Below, piece by piece: positions 42,255 through 49,899 of a stretch of 64,000 nucleotides of DNA. The position numbers and the translations under genes are program-made. The stretch is from Gemmatimonadales bacterium UBA4456 (GTDB lineage: Bacteria > Gemmatimonadota > Gemmatimonadetes > Longimicrobiales > Gaopeijiaceae): NCBI GenBank assembly GCA_002390225.1, contig DGOW01000050.1, forward strand, positions 1 to 64,000. Reading direction: 5' to 3'. The first letter of the stretch is position 1. Each line of letters begins with the position of its first letter. Below the pieces are notes generated by a model. It ran no database searches, had not been told where the DNA came from, and worked only from the letters and a program-made list of their open reading frames with translations.

Positions 42255-43490
42255 ATGACCGCCGCCATGTACGATCCGGTTCGGATTCGGAAGGACTTCC
42301 CGACACTCGAGCAGACGGTGAACGGGAAGCCGCTGGTATATCTCGATAACGCAGCGACATCGCAGAAGCCTCAGGCAGTTCTCGACGCCATCGATGCGTA
42401 CTACCAGCGTGACAACGCGAACGTCCATCGGGGTATTCACGAGCTTTCCCGACGGGCGACCCTCGCGTACGAGGAAGCCCGGGGAAAGGTGGCGGGCTGG
42501 ATCCACGCGCCCGATGAGTCAGAGATCATCTGGACCCGCGGGACCACGGAGGCGATCAACCTCGTGGCGATCGGTTGGGGTCTCGACAACCTGAGCGAAG
42601 GTGACGAAATCCTCATCTCCGTCCTGGAGCATCACGCGAACATCGTTCCCTGGCAGATCCTCGCTGCTCGTACAAAAGCGACGCTCCGGTACTTGGAGCT
42701 TGATGAACAGGGTCGCCTGGTTCTGGATGACCTGGAGTCGGTACTGACAGACCGCACCAGGGTTGTTGCGATCTCTCACGTCTCGAACAGCTTGGGAACG
42801 ATCAACCCCGTGAAAGAGATCACCCGGGCGGCCCACGCGGTGGGTGCGATCGTCCTCGTGGATGGTGCCCAGGGTGCGGTCCACACCAGAGTCGACGTGC
42901 AGGACCTCGGTTGCGACTTCTATGCCTTCAGCGGTCATAAGCTGTGCGGCCCGACCGGAATCGGAGTCCTTTGGGGTCGCAAGGATCTGCTCGAGGCAAT
43001 GTCTCCGGTCCAGGGGGGTGGAGAGATGATCCACATCGTGGGTCGAGACGAGAGCAGCTGGGCGGCGGTGCCTCAAAAGTTCGAAGCGGGGACACCGAAC
43101 ATCGCCGGCGCGATCGGCCTGGGCGCAGCCGTGGACTACCTCTCCCAGATCGGTATCGAGAACATCGAAGCCCACGAGAAGGAGATCATGGCGTACGCCA
43201 TGGGCCGACTCAGTGAGGTCCCCGGCATCAGGATCTACGGTCCGACCTCTCTTGAGGAGCGCTCGGCCGTAATTTCGTTCACCTTGGGCGATGCTCACCC
43301 TCACGACATATCGACCATCCTCGACATGGATGGTGTTGCCGTCCGGGCTGGTCATCACTGTGCCCAGCTCGTGATGAAGCACTTCGGTGTATCCGCCACG
43401 GCCCGGGCGTCCTTCTACCTGTATACCACGAAAGAAGATGTGGACAGGTTGGTCGACGGGCTTGGCCAGGTCACCGCGATCTTTGGCTGA
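42255..43490 (+). CDS. sufS: Cysteine desulfurase SufS
   Basis: A 411-residue group II cysteine desulfurase, which takes sulfur from L-cysteine as a persulfide. YLDNAATSQKP, LEHHANIVPWQ, LVDGAQGAVH and SGHKLCGPTG (PLP Lys229) are present, and RAGHHCAQ supplies the catalytic Cys369. Group II enzymes use a short cysteine loop and a partner; here SufU is next. Start ATG 42255; ATG 42267 is an alternative. Confidence 0.96.
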   Translation: MTAAMYDPVRIRKDFPTLEQTVNGKPLVYLDNAATSQKPQAVLDAIDAYYQRDNANVHRGIHELSRRATLAYEEARGKVAGWIHAPDESEIIWTRGTTEAINLVAIGWGLDNLSEGDEILISVLEHHANIVPWQILAARTKATLRYLELDEQGRLVLDDLESVLTDRTRVVAISHVSNSLGTINPVKEITRAAHAVGAIVLVDGAQGAVHTRVDVQDLGCDFYAFSGHKLCGPTGIGVLWGRKDLLEAMSPVQGGGEMIHIVGRDESSWAAVPQKFEAGTPNIAGAIGLGAAVDYLSQIGIENIEAHEKEIMAYAMGRLSEVPGIRIYGPTSLEERSAVISFTLGDAHPHDISTILDMDGVAVRAGHHCAQLVMKHFGVSATARASFYLYTTKEDVDRLVDGLGQVTAIFG

Positions 43491-43597
43491 CTACCCGGAC
43501 CCGCCGGGCCCGAAGTTCTGTTCGCGTACGTAGCTGGAACGTGCCTACAGAGCGACGGCACCCTATATTGCCGTCCCGTAAAACCGCGCAGGCAGTA

Positions 43598-44059
43598 ATG
43601 AACTCTCCCCAACTTAGCTCACTCTACCAGCAACTCATTCTCGAGCACTACCGGAATCCGCGTAATAAAGAAGAGCTCGACGCGAAGACGGTGGAGATTC
43701 ACATGGCGAATCCCGTCTGTGGTGACGAGATCCGTTTGCAGTTGCGAATTGAGGGAGATCACATCGCCGAAGCGAAGTTCGTTGGCTCCGGCTGCTCGAT
43801 TTCGCAGGCCGCGGTGAGCATGATGACGACGCGCCTGCAGGGCGCGAAGCTCGTGGACGCCGACGCGCTGGCGAAGAGGTTCACCGAGATGATGCATGGT
43901 GATGAGATCGCTGCGCAGGACAAGTCGCTTGGCGACCTCCGTGCTCTCGAGGGTGTTTCGAAGTTCCCCGTTCGGATCAAGTGTGCGCTGCTCGGCTTCG
44001 ACGCGCTGCAGGAGGCGCTGAAGAAGGAAGTCGGCGACGTCGGAGGAGAACTGCACTGA
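43598..44059 (+). CDS. sufU: SufU zinc-dependent sulfurtransferase
   Basis: A 153-residue IscU-like protein of the SufU branch, which accepts persulfide sulfur from SufS and binds zinc. NPVCGDEI (Cys41, Asp43), GSGCSIS (Cys66) and RIKCALLGFDAL (Cys129) give the three-Cys plus Asp site. An insertion between Cys66 and Cys129 distinguishes SufU from IscU. ATG 43598 fits the family N-terminus (LYQQLILEHYRNPRN); the frame is open for 19 more codons. The 107-base gap before it holds no gene. Confidence 0.93.
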   Translation: MNSPQLSSLYQQLILEHYRNPRNKEELDAKTVEIHMANPVCGDEIRLQLRIEGDHIAEAKFVGSGCSISQAAVSMMTTRLQGAKLVDADALAKRFTEMMHGDEIAAQDKSLGDLRALEGVSKFPVRIKCALLGFDALQEALKKEVGDVGGELH

Positions 44060-44103
44060 CCTCGTCGGTCGAGGTCCATTCAGCTCACCTTCCCGATACG
44101 CGG

Positions 44104-44607
44104 GTGGGGGCCGTGACCGTGTGGACATCACCGCACGGCGTGCGCCGCATCGAGTTCGGACCGCTTCCGCGCGAGCGTCACACCGACCCTCCCGAAGCGT
44201 GGCCACCTGAGCTTCGCGAGGCTGTTACTCAACTCAAGGCCTACTTCGCCAAGGAGCGGACGTCGTTCGACCTGCCGCTCGACCTTTCGGGTGTGACGTC
44301 GGATTTCCAGCGCGAGGTCTACGATAAACTGCTCAACGTAGGGCATGGGCAGGTGACCTCGTACGGGGAGATTGCCCGCCAGATCGGAAAGCCGGATAAG
44401 GCCAGGGCCGTCGGTCAGGCCGTCGGCTCGAATCCGATTCCGATCGTTGTCCCCTGCCATCGAGTTATCGCGTCGGACGGACGGCTAACCGGCTTTTCCG
44501 GGGGCCTCACGGCGAAGGTTGCCCTGCTGAAGCTGGAGGGCGTCGACGTGGACGGGTCCTCACCGAACAGCAAGGTATACCCTGAGGTCATTCCCCTGGA
44601 TCTCTGA
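44104..44607 (+). CDS. ogt: Methylated-DNA-protein cysteine methyltransferase
   Basis: A suicide repair protein that removes O6-alkyl groups from guanine. SYGEIARQIGKPDKARAVG carries the helix-turn-helix with the arginine finger; PIVVPCHRVI contains the acceptor cysteine; SGGLTAKVALLKLE closes the fold. The start is uncertain: no ATG follows the sufU stop, and the frame runs back into sufU as far as GTG 43981. GTG 44104 begins just before the first core strand (GAVTVWTSPHG); a CTG at 44056 that overlaps the sufU stop could be used. It is probably co-transcribed with sufU. Confidence 0.85.
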   Translation: MGAVTVWTSPHGVRRIEFGPLPRERHTDPPEAWPPELREAVTQLKAYFAKERTSFDLPLDLSGVTSDFQREVYDKLLNVGHGQVTSYGEIARQIGKPDKARAVGQAVGSNPIPIVVPCHRVIASDGRLTGFSGGLTAKVALLKLEGVDVDGSSPNSKVYPEVIPLDL

Positions 44608-44610
44608 GCG

Positions 44611-45879
44611 TCAGTGGGCTTGCCGGGCGAAACGCACTGGCAGAAGTGCTTCGGCTCGGGGGTCCTCGCCGTCCAGAATCTGTCTTGAGACGATCTCGCC
44701 GGTCACGGGACCGAGGGTGAGTCCAAGCATTCCATGACCGGTCGCGACCACGAGTCCTTCGACACCAGGGACAGGACCGATGATCGGGAGACCATCCATC
44801 GACATGGGTCGCAGGCCGCACCACTCGGAACGTGGCTGAGCGCTGCCCATGTCGGGGAACGCGGCCCGCGCGGCTCTGGTCAGCTGCTTCAGGCGCTCAG
44901 GCCGCATGACGTGATTCTCTCCCGAGAACTCCATGGTGCCGGCGAAGCGCACGGCTGTATCCATCGGCGTACAGAAGACGGAGTGCTCTGCGAGGACACA
45001 GGCGATGCGCATCGGTGGCGCGCCGTTGGGGCCGATGTCTATGTCGCGGTGGTACCCCTTCCCCGGTTGAACTGGCACGCGGAGGCCAAACGGCCTCGCC
45101 AGGTGCCGACTGTAGGGTCCCGTGGCCAGAACGACTGCGTCTGCCCGGACTCGTTCACCGGATGCCAGCTGGACACCGGTCACGCGATCACTCTGCGAGG
45201 TGACCGAGCGAACTTCTGCTCCCCTCCTGACCCGCACTCCGTGCTGTATGGCGCACTCGGTAAGTCGACTGAGGAAGAGAGCTGGAATGAGAGTGGCCGA
45301 CTCGTGGTAGTGCACAGCCCCGATCATCTGCCCGCCGAGCGCGGGTTCGCGCCGTCTTACCTCATCACCGTCGATGATTTCCGGCTTATAGCCATGCTCG
45401 ATGATGATCTCGGCTTCATGCTGCGCACCCTCGAAGCCTGACTCGGTGGAGCAGACCTCGAGGTAGCCTCCGGGCGTGTAGTCACACTCGATCCGTTCTT
45501 CCGTCAGGACCCGATCGAACGCTGCGAGGGCATCCCGGCCGAGCGGCGCCATGACCTTCATGCAGTGCAGTACGTGTGCGTCCGTGCAGTAGCGTGCGAA
45601 GCCGAGCAGCCACCTCCACAGGGCTGGATCGATCCTCGGCTTCACGTAGAGGGGACTCGTAGCGTCGGTCATCTGTCGAATCGCTTGGGCAATGCGGCCT
45701 GGCCGATTCAACGGCGGGTGCCCCACGGCGATGGTACCGGCGTTTCCACTCGACGCCCCCGCACCGACTTCGCTTCGCTCCAGCAGGGATACGTCGGCAC
45801 CGCTCCGCGCGAGCTCGTAGGCGGAGCTGACGCCGATGACGCCACCACCCACCACGATGACGTGAGGTCGATCCGTCAC
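44611..45879 (-). CDS. FAD-dependent D-amino acid dehydrogenase (DadA-like)
   Basis: A 422-residue flavoprotein of the DAAO family. GGGVIGVSSAYELAR forms the N-terminal FAD-binding Rossmann motif, and ATGHGMLGLTLGP near the C-terminus contacts the isoalloxazine, as in DadA. It lacks a membrane anchor. It oxidises D-amino acids to 2-oxo acids with transfer of electrons to the quinone pool; glycine oxidase or hydroxyproline epimerase-linked dehydrogenase activity is also possible. It lies next to a zinc dehydrogenase with a 49-base gap on the same strand. Confidence 0.83.
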   Translation of the reverse strand: MTDRPHVIVVGGGVIGVSSAYELARSGADVSLLERSEVGAGASSGNAGTIAVGHPPLNRPGRIAQAIRQMTDATSPLYVKPRIDPALWRWLLGFARYCTDAHVLHCMKVMAPLGRDALAAFDRVLTEERIECDYTPGGYLEVCSTESGFEGAQHEAEIIIEHGYKPEIIDGDEVRRREPALGGQMIGAVHYHESATLIPALFLSRLTECAIQHGVRVRRGAEVRSVTSQSDRVTGVQLASGERVRADAVVLATGPYSRHLARPFGLRVPVQPGKGYHRDIDIGPNGAPPMRIACVLAEHSVFCTPMDTAVRFAGTMEFSGENHVMRPERLKQLTRAARAAFPDMGSAQPRSEWCGLRPMSMDGLPIIGPVPGVEGLVVATGHGMLGLTLGPVTGEIVSRQILDGEDPRAEALLPVRFARQAH

Positions 45880-45928
45880 GGTGACATCACAGGTCTGAGC
45901 GTGCCTGTCACGCGCATTCTTCCAGCGG

Positions 45929-47182
45929 TCAGCTGTTGGGGTCCAGGAGGACTTTCACCGATCCCGTCTTCCTTCGATTCGCGGCCGTGGAGAGCGCCTC
46001 ACGGTACTGCTCCAGGGGGTATACGTGCGTGACCATCTGCTCGACGGGTGCACCGGTCTCCAACAGCATGTCGTGTGTAATCTGGAACGTATGTTCTGTT
46101 TTGCCTCGCCAGGACTCGTCGCCGTAGCACTGGAATCCCTGGACCTGAAGCTCGTTAGCCCACACGAAGGTCAGATCCAGTTTCGGGATCTCGGCTGCGC
46201 ATCCGAGCAGGACGATCCGTCCCCGCACAGTGGCGTACCGGAGCGACTGCTTGATGGTCTGCTCGCTACCCACGCAGTCAAAGATCAGCGGGAAGCCTCC
46301 GCCCGCGTAAACCTCGTCACCCACGATCGGCATGTAGGCGCTCGCCCCCGTCTCGATCATCGCATCTCGGGCTTCATCACCGGGAGAGATGACCGAGGAT
46401 GCGCCGAACGCGCGCGCCATGTTCGCCTCGTGCTTGCGGCGAACCTGGGCGATCAACTCCCCCTTGAATCCTGTGGCCCGGAGCGCCCAGATGACCCCGA
46501 GAGCGATCGGCCCACTGCCGAGCACGAGGGCTGGCCCGTCTCCCAACGGTCGGGAGCGAAGCGCCGCGTGCATGCCGACGGCCAACGGCTCCAGCAGGGA
46601 GGCCGTTCGGTCGGTCATGGCGTCGTCGATGGGAAAGAGCTGGGATTCGTGGGCGATCATGCGCTCGCCCCATCCTCCTGGCAGACTTCCGTGATACCCG
46701 ATGGTCATGCCGCGCTGGATCGGAGAACCAGCGATGAGTGTCTGGCCTTCGTCGCCGGCCCGTGTACACGTGGAGGGCAGGCCGTCGAAACACGACGGAC
46801 ATTGTTCCGTGCCGTGGAAGCCTCTGACCGCGCACGAAACACCGGGGTCGACCGCCACTCTCTGCCCCGGCTCGACGCGTGTCACCCCTGGACCTACGTC
46901 GACGACCCGGGCCAGCACCTCGTGTCCCAGCACGGCGGGAAAGGAACCGAATGGTTCCATCGCCGGACTCGACTTGAGCGTAAGATTGCCGATGTCGGAC
47001 CCACAAATGCCGGCCAGCAGGATTTCGAGCTTGACCCAGTGATCACCGGGCAGCTCAGGCTCCGGCACATCCTGAAAGCGCACGCCGCTGAGGCCGCCAA
47101 ACAGGGCGGATTCAGTGACCCGGCCCAGACTTTTACCGATGACGTAGCTGGGAATCGTGACGTTGAATGTGACGGCCTTCAT
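45929..47182 (-). CDS. Zinc-dependent alcohol dehydrogenase (MDR family)
   Basis: A 417-residue medium-chain dehydrogenase. AGICGSDIGNL carries the catalytic zinc Cys60; GHEVLA gives His87-Glu88; and a cysteine cluster (CAVRGFHGTEQCPSCFDGLPSTC, in two parts) holds the structural zinc. The Rossmann segment VLGSGPIALGVIWALRA binds NAD(P). Substrate is open (threonine, sorbitol or other alcohol). ATG 47182 is chosen; the frame is open for 42 more codons, but those lack family similarity. Confidence 0.83.
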   Translation of the reverse strand: MKAVTFNVTIPSYVIGKSLGRVTESALFGGLSGVRFQDVPEPELPGDHWVKLEILLAGICGSDIGNLTLKSSPAMEPFGSFPAVLGHEVLARVVDVGPGVTRVEPGQRVAVDPGVSCAVRGFHGTEQCPSCFDGLPSTCTRAGDEGQTLIAGSPIQRGMTIGYHGSLPGGWGERMIAHESQLFPIDDAMTDRTASLLEPLAVGMHAALRSRPLGDGPALVLGSGPIALGVIWALRATGFKGELIAQVRRKHEANMARAFGASSVISPGDEARDAMIETGASAYMPIVGDEVYAGGGFPLIFDCVGSEQTIKQSLRYATVRGRIVLLGCAAEIPKLDLTFVWANELQVQGFQCYGDESWRGKTEHTFQITHDMLLETGAPVEQMVTHVYPLEQYREALSTAANRRKTGSVKVLLDPNS

Positions 47183-47261
47183 GGGGCTCGTACCGGGATC
47201 GGTAGTTGGAGACGAGGCTGTAGAAGAATGAGCCCGGGCCGGGTCCGAGCAAGAGTCGCCT

Positions 47262-47837
47262 TCAGGGGGCGCTCCCTGACACCGCTCGCAGGAGGTCCCG
47301 CATAACACGCGGTGCCCACCCCACGATGCCCACGAGGATCAGAACAGCTGCCAGTGCCGCGGCGCTTACTTCGAGGGCCGGAGTCGACCCGTATGGGAAC
47401 ACTGCTCTTTCTAGGCCGGCAATGCCGATACCCGCGAGGATCGACAGTGATCTCGCACGGAAGGGCAGACCCGATGCGCGACCACCGGGCTCGAGCCCGA
47501 CTGGAGCGTACTCTGCAGCGATCGCCGCGCCCGGGTCAGCACTCGATGGTCGGGAAGCTCGCCGAGGCGCTGGATGGTTCGGGCTACGAGGAGTCGAGAG
47601 ACGCGGCGTGTGCTGGTCGTTGATGTCCAGTATGTCCCGCGCCGCTGCTTCGTCCCTGCCGAGAACCCAGAGTGTCGCTGCGGTGGATACCGATATCCCC
47701 ATGGAGGGATCGTCGATCTGCAGCCGATAGGGGATCCCGGCGTCGTCGAGGAAGCCGGCAGCGAATTCCGCCTCATGACGCCATGAATACCGAGCGACGA
47801 CGACCTCCTGAAGCCTGCGTTCGGTGTGCTGTGCCAA
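47262..47837 (-). CDS. DUF2007-like membrane protein
   Basis: A 191-residue protein. Residues 8-75 resemble the DUF2007 signal-transducing fold (EVVVARYSWRHEAEFAAGFLDDAGIPY, then WVLGRDEAAARDIL). A Pro/Ser-rich linker leads to two hydrophobic segments at about 130-152 and 157-180. Function unknown. Start is TTG 47837, with the in-frame TGA of a small ORF six bases upstream, so this start depends on coupling or reflects an interrupted longer gene (see the small ORF at 47841-47900). Confidence 0.6.
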   Translation of the reverse strand: MAQHTERRLQEVVVARYSWRHEAEFAAGFLDDAGIPYRLQIDDPSMGISVSTAATLWVLGRDEAAARDILDINDQHTPRLSTPRSPNHPAPRRASRPSSADPGAAIAAEYAPVGLEPGGRASGLPFRARSLSILAGIGIAGLERAVFPYGSTPALEVSAAALAAVLILVGIVGWAPRVMRDLLRAVSGSAP

Positions 47838-47840
47838 GGG

Positions 47841-47900
47841 TCAGAGGTGCTCGACGTACGCGACCCGTCGACCGGCATAGCTGATTGCGGCGTCGGACAT
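47841..47900 (-). CDS. 19-residue small ORF in frame upstream of the DUF2007-like gene
   Basis: ATG 47900 is preceded by AAGGAG seven bases upstream, a stronger ribosome site than the downstream gene has. The frame reads MSDAAISYAGRRVAYVEHL and stops at TGA 47843-47841, in the same frame as the TTG start at 47837. It is either a coupling leader peptide or the original N-terminus of the downstream gene cut by a nonsense change. I do not recognise the peptide. Confidence 0.4.
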   Translation of the reverse strand: MSDAAISYAGRRVAYVEHL

Positions 47901-47988
47901 TCCCGACTCCTTCGATCCACACGCTGTGTCCCCAATGCCCAACCGGGCGGGTACGGGATTGATGAGCCTGTACATCTGAAGCATCCGG

Positions 47989-48132
47989 CTACCGACCTGG
48001 CCCCAGCAGGACCGCGTTCATGAACAGCAGCTGAGTTGCCTTGGCGTACGCCCGGTAGTTTGGGTCCTCTGCAAAACTGATGATCTGGCCACTGCCGTAC
48101 ATCGGCTGTTCCTTAAAAAGATGAGGGTCATC
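47989..48132 (-). pseudogene. C-terminal remnant of an M14-type carboxypeptidase
   Basis: The frame reads DDPHLFKEQPMYGSGQIISF followed by AEDPNYRAYAKATQLLFMN and a stop at 47991-47989. This matches the C-terminal strand and helix common in secreted zinc carboxypeptidases of the M14 type (GxGRVILFADDPNFRA...LFLNA). No catalytic domain exists upstream, where the plus-strand lipoprotein gene lies. A well-formed ATG at 48102 with AAGGA before it may allow a 37-residue peptide, but this looks like debris. The rest of 47838-48214 holds only the small ORF and presumed promoters. Confidence 0.55.
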
Positions 48133-48214
48133 CGGACCGGTATCTAGCGGACAAGGTGCGCCAATATAGCTCGGGGGTCTGGAGGACCGCAGTGCGACAC
48201 GATAGTCTCGGGGT

Positions 48215-48868
48215 ATGACAACTTCGATTCACGCTCGCGTCTTACGGCGCGCCGGCTGCGGTGCCCGCTCGTCGCTCGTTCCTCTTCTGATCGCCACGCT
48301 GTCCGCCTGTGGCGGTGCGGTGCCGGACGATGCCCCGACCGCCGATGCCCGGTCCGACCGGGAACGCGACCCGCAGCTCGTCTTCTGGTCGTCCCTTGAG
48401 TCGTTGTGTGGTCAGGCGTTCGAAGGTCGAGTGACTGAGAGTGTGCCCCCTGACCCCTCATTCGAGGCGGTAACGCTCGTGATGCATGTTCGGTCCTGTG
48501 ACCTGGCGGAAATTCGGATCCCGTTCCACGTGGGTGAGGACCGGTCGCGTACCTGGGTCATCACGCCAACCTCGGTGGGCCTCCGCCTGAAGCACGACCA
48601 CCGGCATGAGGACGGCTCCGAGGACGAAGTCACCCAATACGGTGGAGATACACGTGGTCAGGGCGCTTCGATGGCTCAGGATTTCCTTGCCGACGCTCTG
48701 ACTGCCAGCCTCGTCCCAGAAGCTGCGACCAACGTCTGGACGGTCGAAGTCCGGCCCGGTGAGGTTTTCGCCTATGCGCTGCGCCGTGAGGGGACCGACC
48801 GCAGATTCAGGGTCGAATTCGATCTGGCGCAGCCCGTTGATTCGCCCCCGCCGCCTTGGGGAGGCTGA
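48215..48868 (+). CDS. Conserved exported lipoprotein of unknown function
   Basis: A 217-residue lipoprotein with lipobox LSAC (Cys32). The mature domain starts FWSSLESLCGQAFEG and continues with LVMHVRSCDLAEIRIPFHVG, SRTWVITPTSVGLRLKHDHR and DEVTQYGGDTR, a compact beta-rich pattern that I recognise as a widespread secreted family without a known role. Two cysteines (about 65 and 95) could form a disulfide. Monocistronic; the 215 bases after it hold only the promoter area of the next gene. Confidence 0.7.
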   Translation: MTTSIHARVLRRAGCGARSSLVPLLIATLSACGGAVPDDAPTADARSDRERDPQLVFWSSLESLCGQAFEGRVTESVPPDPSFEAVTLVMHVRSCDLAEIRIPFHVGEDRSRTWVITPTSVGLRLKHDHRHEDGSEDEVTQYGGDTRGQGASMAQDFLADALTASLVPEAATNVWTVEVRPGEVFAYALRREGTDRRFRVEFDLAQPVDSPPPPWGG

Positions 48869-49083
48869 GCTGCACGAGGATGCACTATTCGGAGGCAAGC
48901 TGAGGCCTGGGGCGTCGACGGTCGGCCGTGAACAAGACGGGTCCCGAGAGGTAAGCCTATGAAGTTGCAGCGTATGTGAAGTGGTGCCGGGCGATCTTTT
49001 CGACACTCGCGTTGTATCATGAGAAAGTTCAAAATGGGTATGTTCAAAGCTGTGAGTGAAACACCGGTCCGGAGGTTTTTGGT

Positions 49084-49899
49084 ATGAAGCACGGACGCGA
49101 TCGAGCGGTCGGTGCGTGGGTGCTCGCTTTGGTGATGCTGATGATTGGCGGCGTTGCGACGCCGGTTCATGCACAGACAATCAGCGGAACGCTGATGGAG
49201 GTGGAGACCGGTCAACCGATCTCTCTCGGTCTCGTCATCATGATGACCGAGGCGGGCGACTCGGTCACCTCTGGCGTGTCAAATGGACAGGGCCAGTTCT
49301 CGCTCACGGCACCTGAGGGAGGATCATTCCTCCTCGTAGCCTCGGCGTTCGGTTTCAAGGAGACGGCGGCTGGCGTGTTCGAGCTCGGCGCTGACGGGGA
49401 AATGGCTATCGATTTCCGGATCGCAGCGGCTCCGATGCCCATCGACGGAATTCTGGTTTCCCTGCAGCGCCCGGCGCTCCAGCACCAGCTCGTGAAGAAC
49501 GGCTTCGTCCGGCGGGTAACCCGTGGACTGGGACGGTTCATCACACCCGTCATGATCGAAGAATCCCCGGCGCTCACATCGGAGGACCTGTTCCGTGGCA
49601 TCCCGGGTGTCGGACTCGTTTATCCCCAGGGCGGCATCAACTCCTTTCAGGGCGCGACCGTCCGGTTGGCGGGGACAGGGCAGTACTGCACACCAACGAT
49701 CTATCTCGACGGGACGAGGCTTTCCGTCCAGATGACCGCATCTATGCCGATGGAGGTAATCGCGCCGCTTCAGACCATCGACGCCGTCGAGATCTACCGA
49801 CGGCCAGCCGAGGTTCCTGTGGAGTACGGCATGACCCAGTCCGGCTCGGGCCAGGGCGGCAATTGCGGCGTCATCGTCCTCTGGACCCGGACCCGATAG
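49084..49899 (+). CDS. Carboxypeptidase-regulatory-like and TonB-plug protein without a barrel
   Basis: A 271-residue exported protein with signal peptide 1-31. Residues 32-110 fit a carboxypeptidase-regulatory-like beta-sandwich (TISGTLMEVETGQPISLGLV). Residues about 150-265 match the plug domain of TonB receptors: EDLFRGIPGVGLVY, TVRLAGTG, the cysteine pair Tyr-Cys-Thr and NCGVI, and the LDGTRL and VEIYRRPAEVPVEYG segments. No beta barrel follows. The last 37 bases overlap the next gene in another frame. Role unknown: a periplasmic binding or signalling module is plausible. Confidence 0.78.
   Translation: MKHGRDRAVGAWVLALVMLMIGGVATPVHAQTISGTLMEVETGQPISLGLVIMMTEAGDSVTSGVSNGQGQFSLTAPEGGSFLLVASAFGFKETAAGVFELGADGEMAIDFRIAAAPMPIDGILVSLQRPALQHQLVKNGFVRRVTRGLGRFITPVMIEESPALTSEDLFRGIPGVGLVYPQGGINSFQGATVRLAGTGQYCTPTIYLDGTRLSVQMTASMPMEVIAPLQTIDAVEIYRRPAEVPVEYGMTQSGSGQGGNCGVIVLWTRTR

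Noticed and set aside
46025..47305. Long plus-strand frame opposite the alcohol dehydrogenase
   Set aside because: The dehydrogenase has complete zinc and NAD motifs; the opposite frame shows none.
47841..47843. In-frame TGA as a selenocysteine codon joining the small ORF and the DUF2007-like gene
   Set aside because: There is no selenoprotein family match, no cysteine at this site in the DUF2007 pattern, and no evident SECIS-like hairpin immediately after it.
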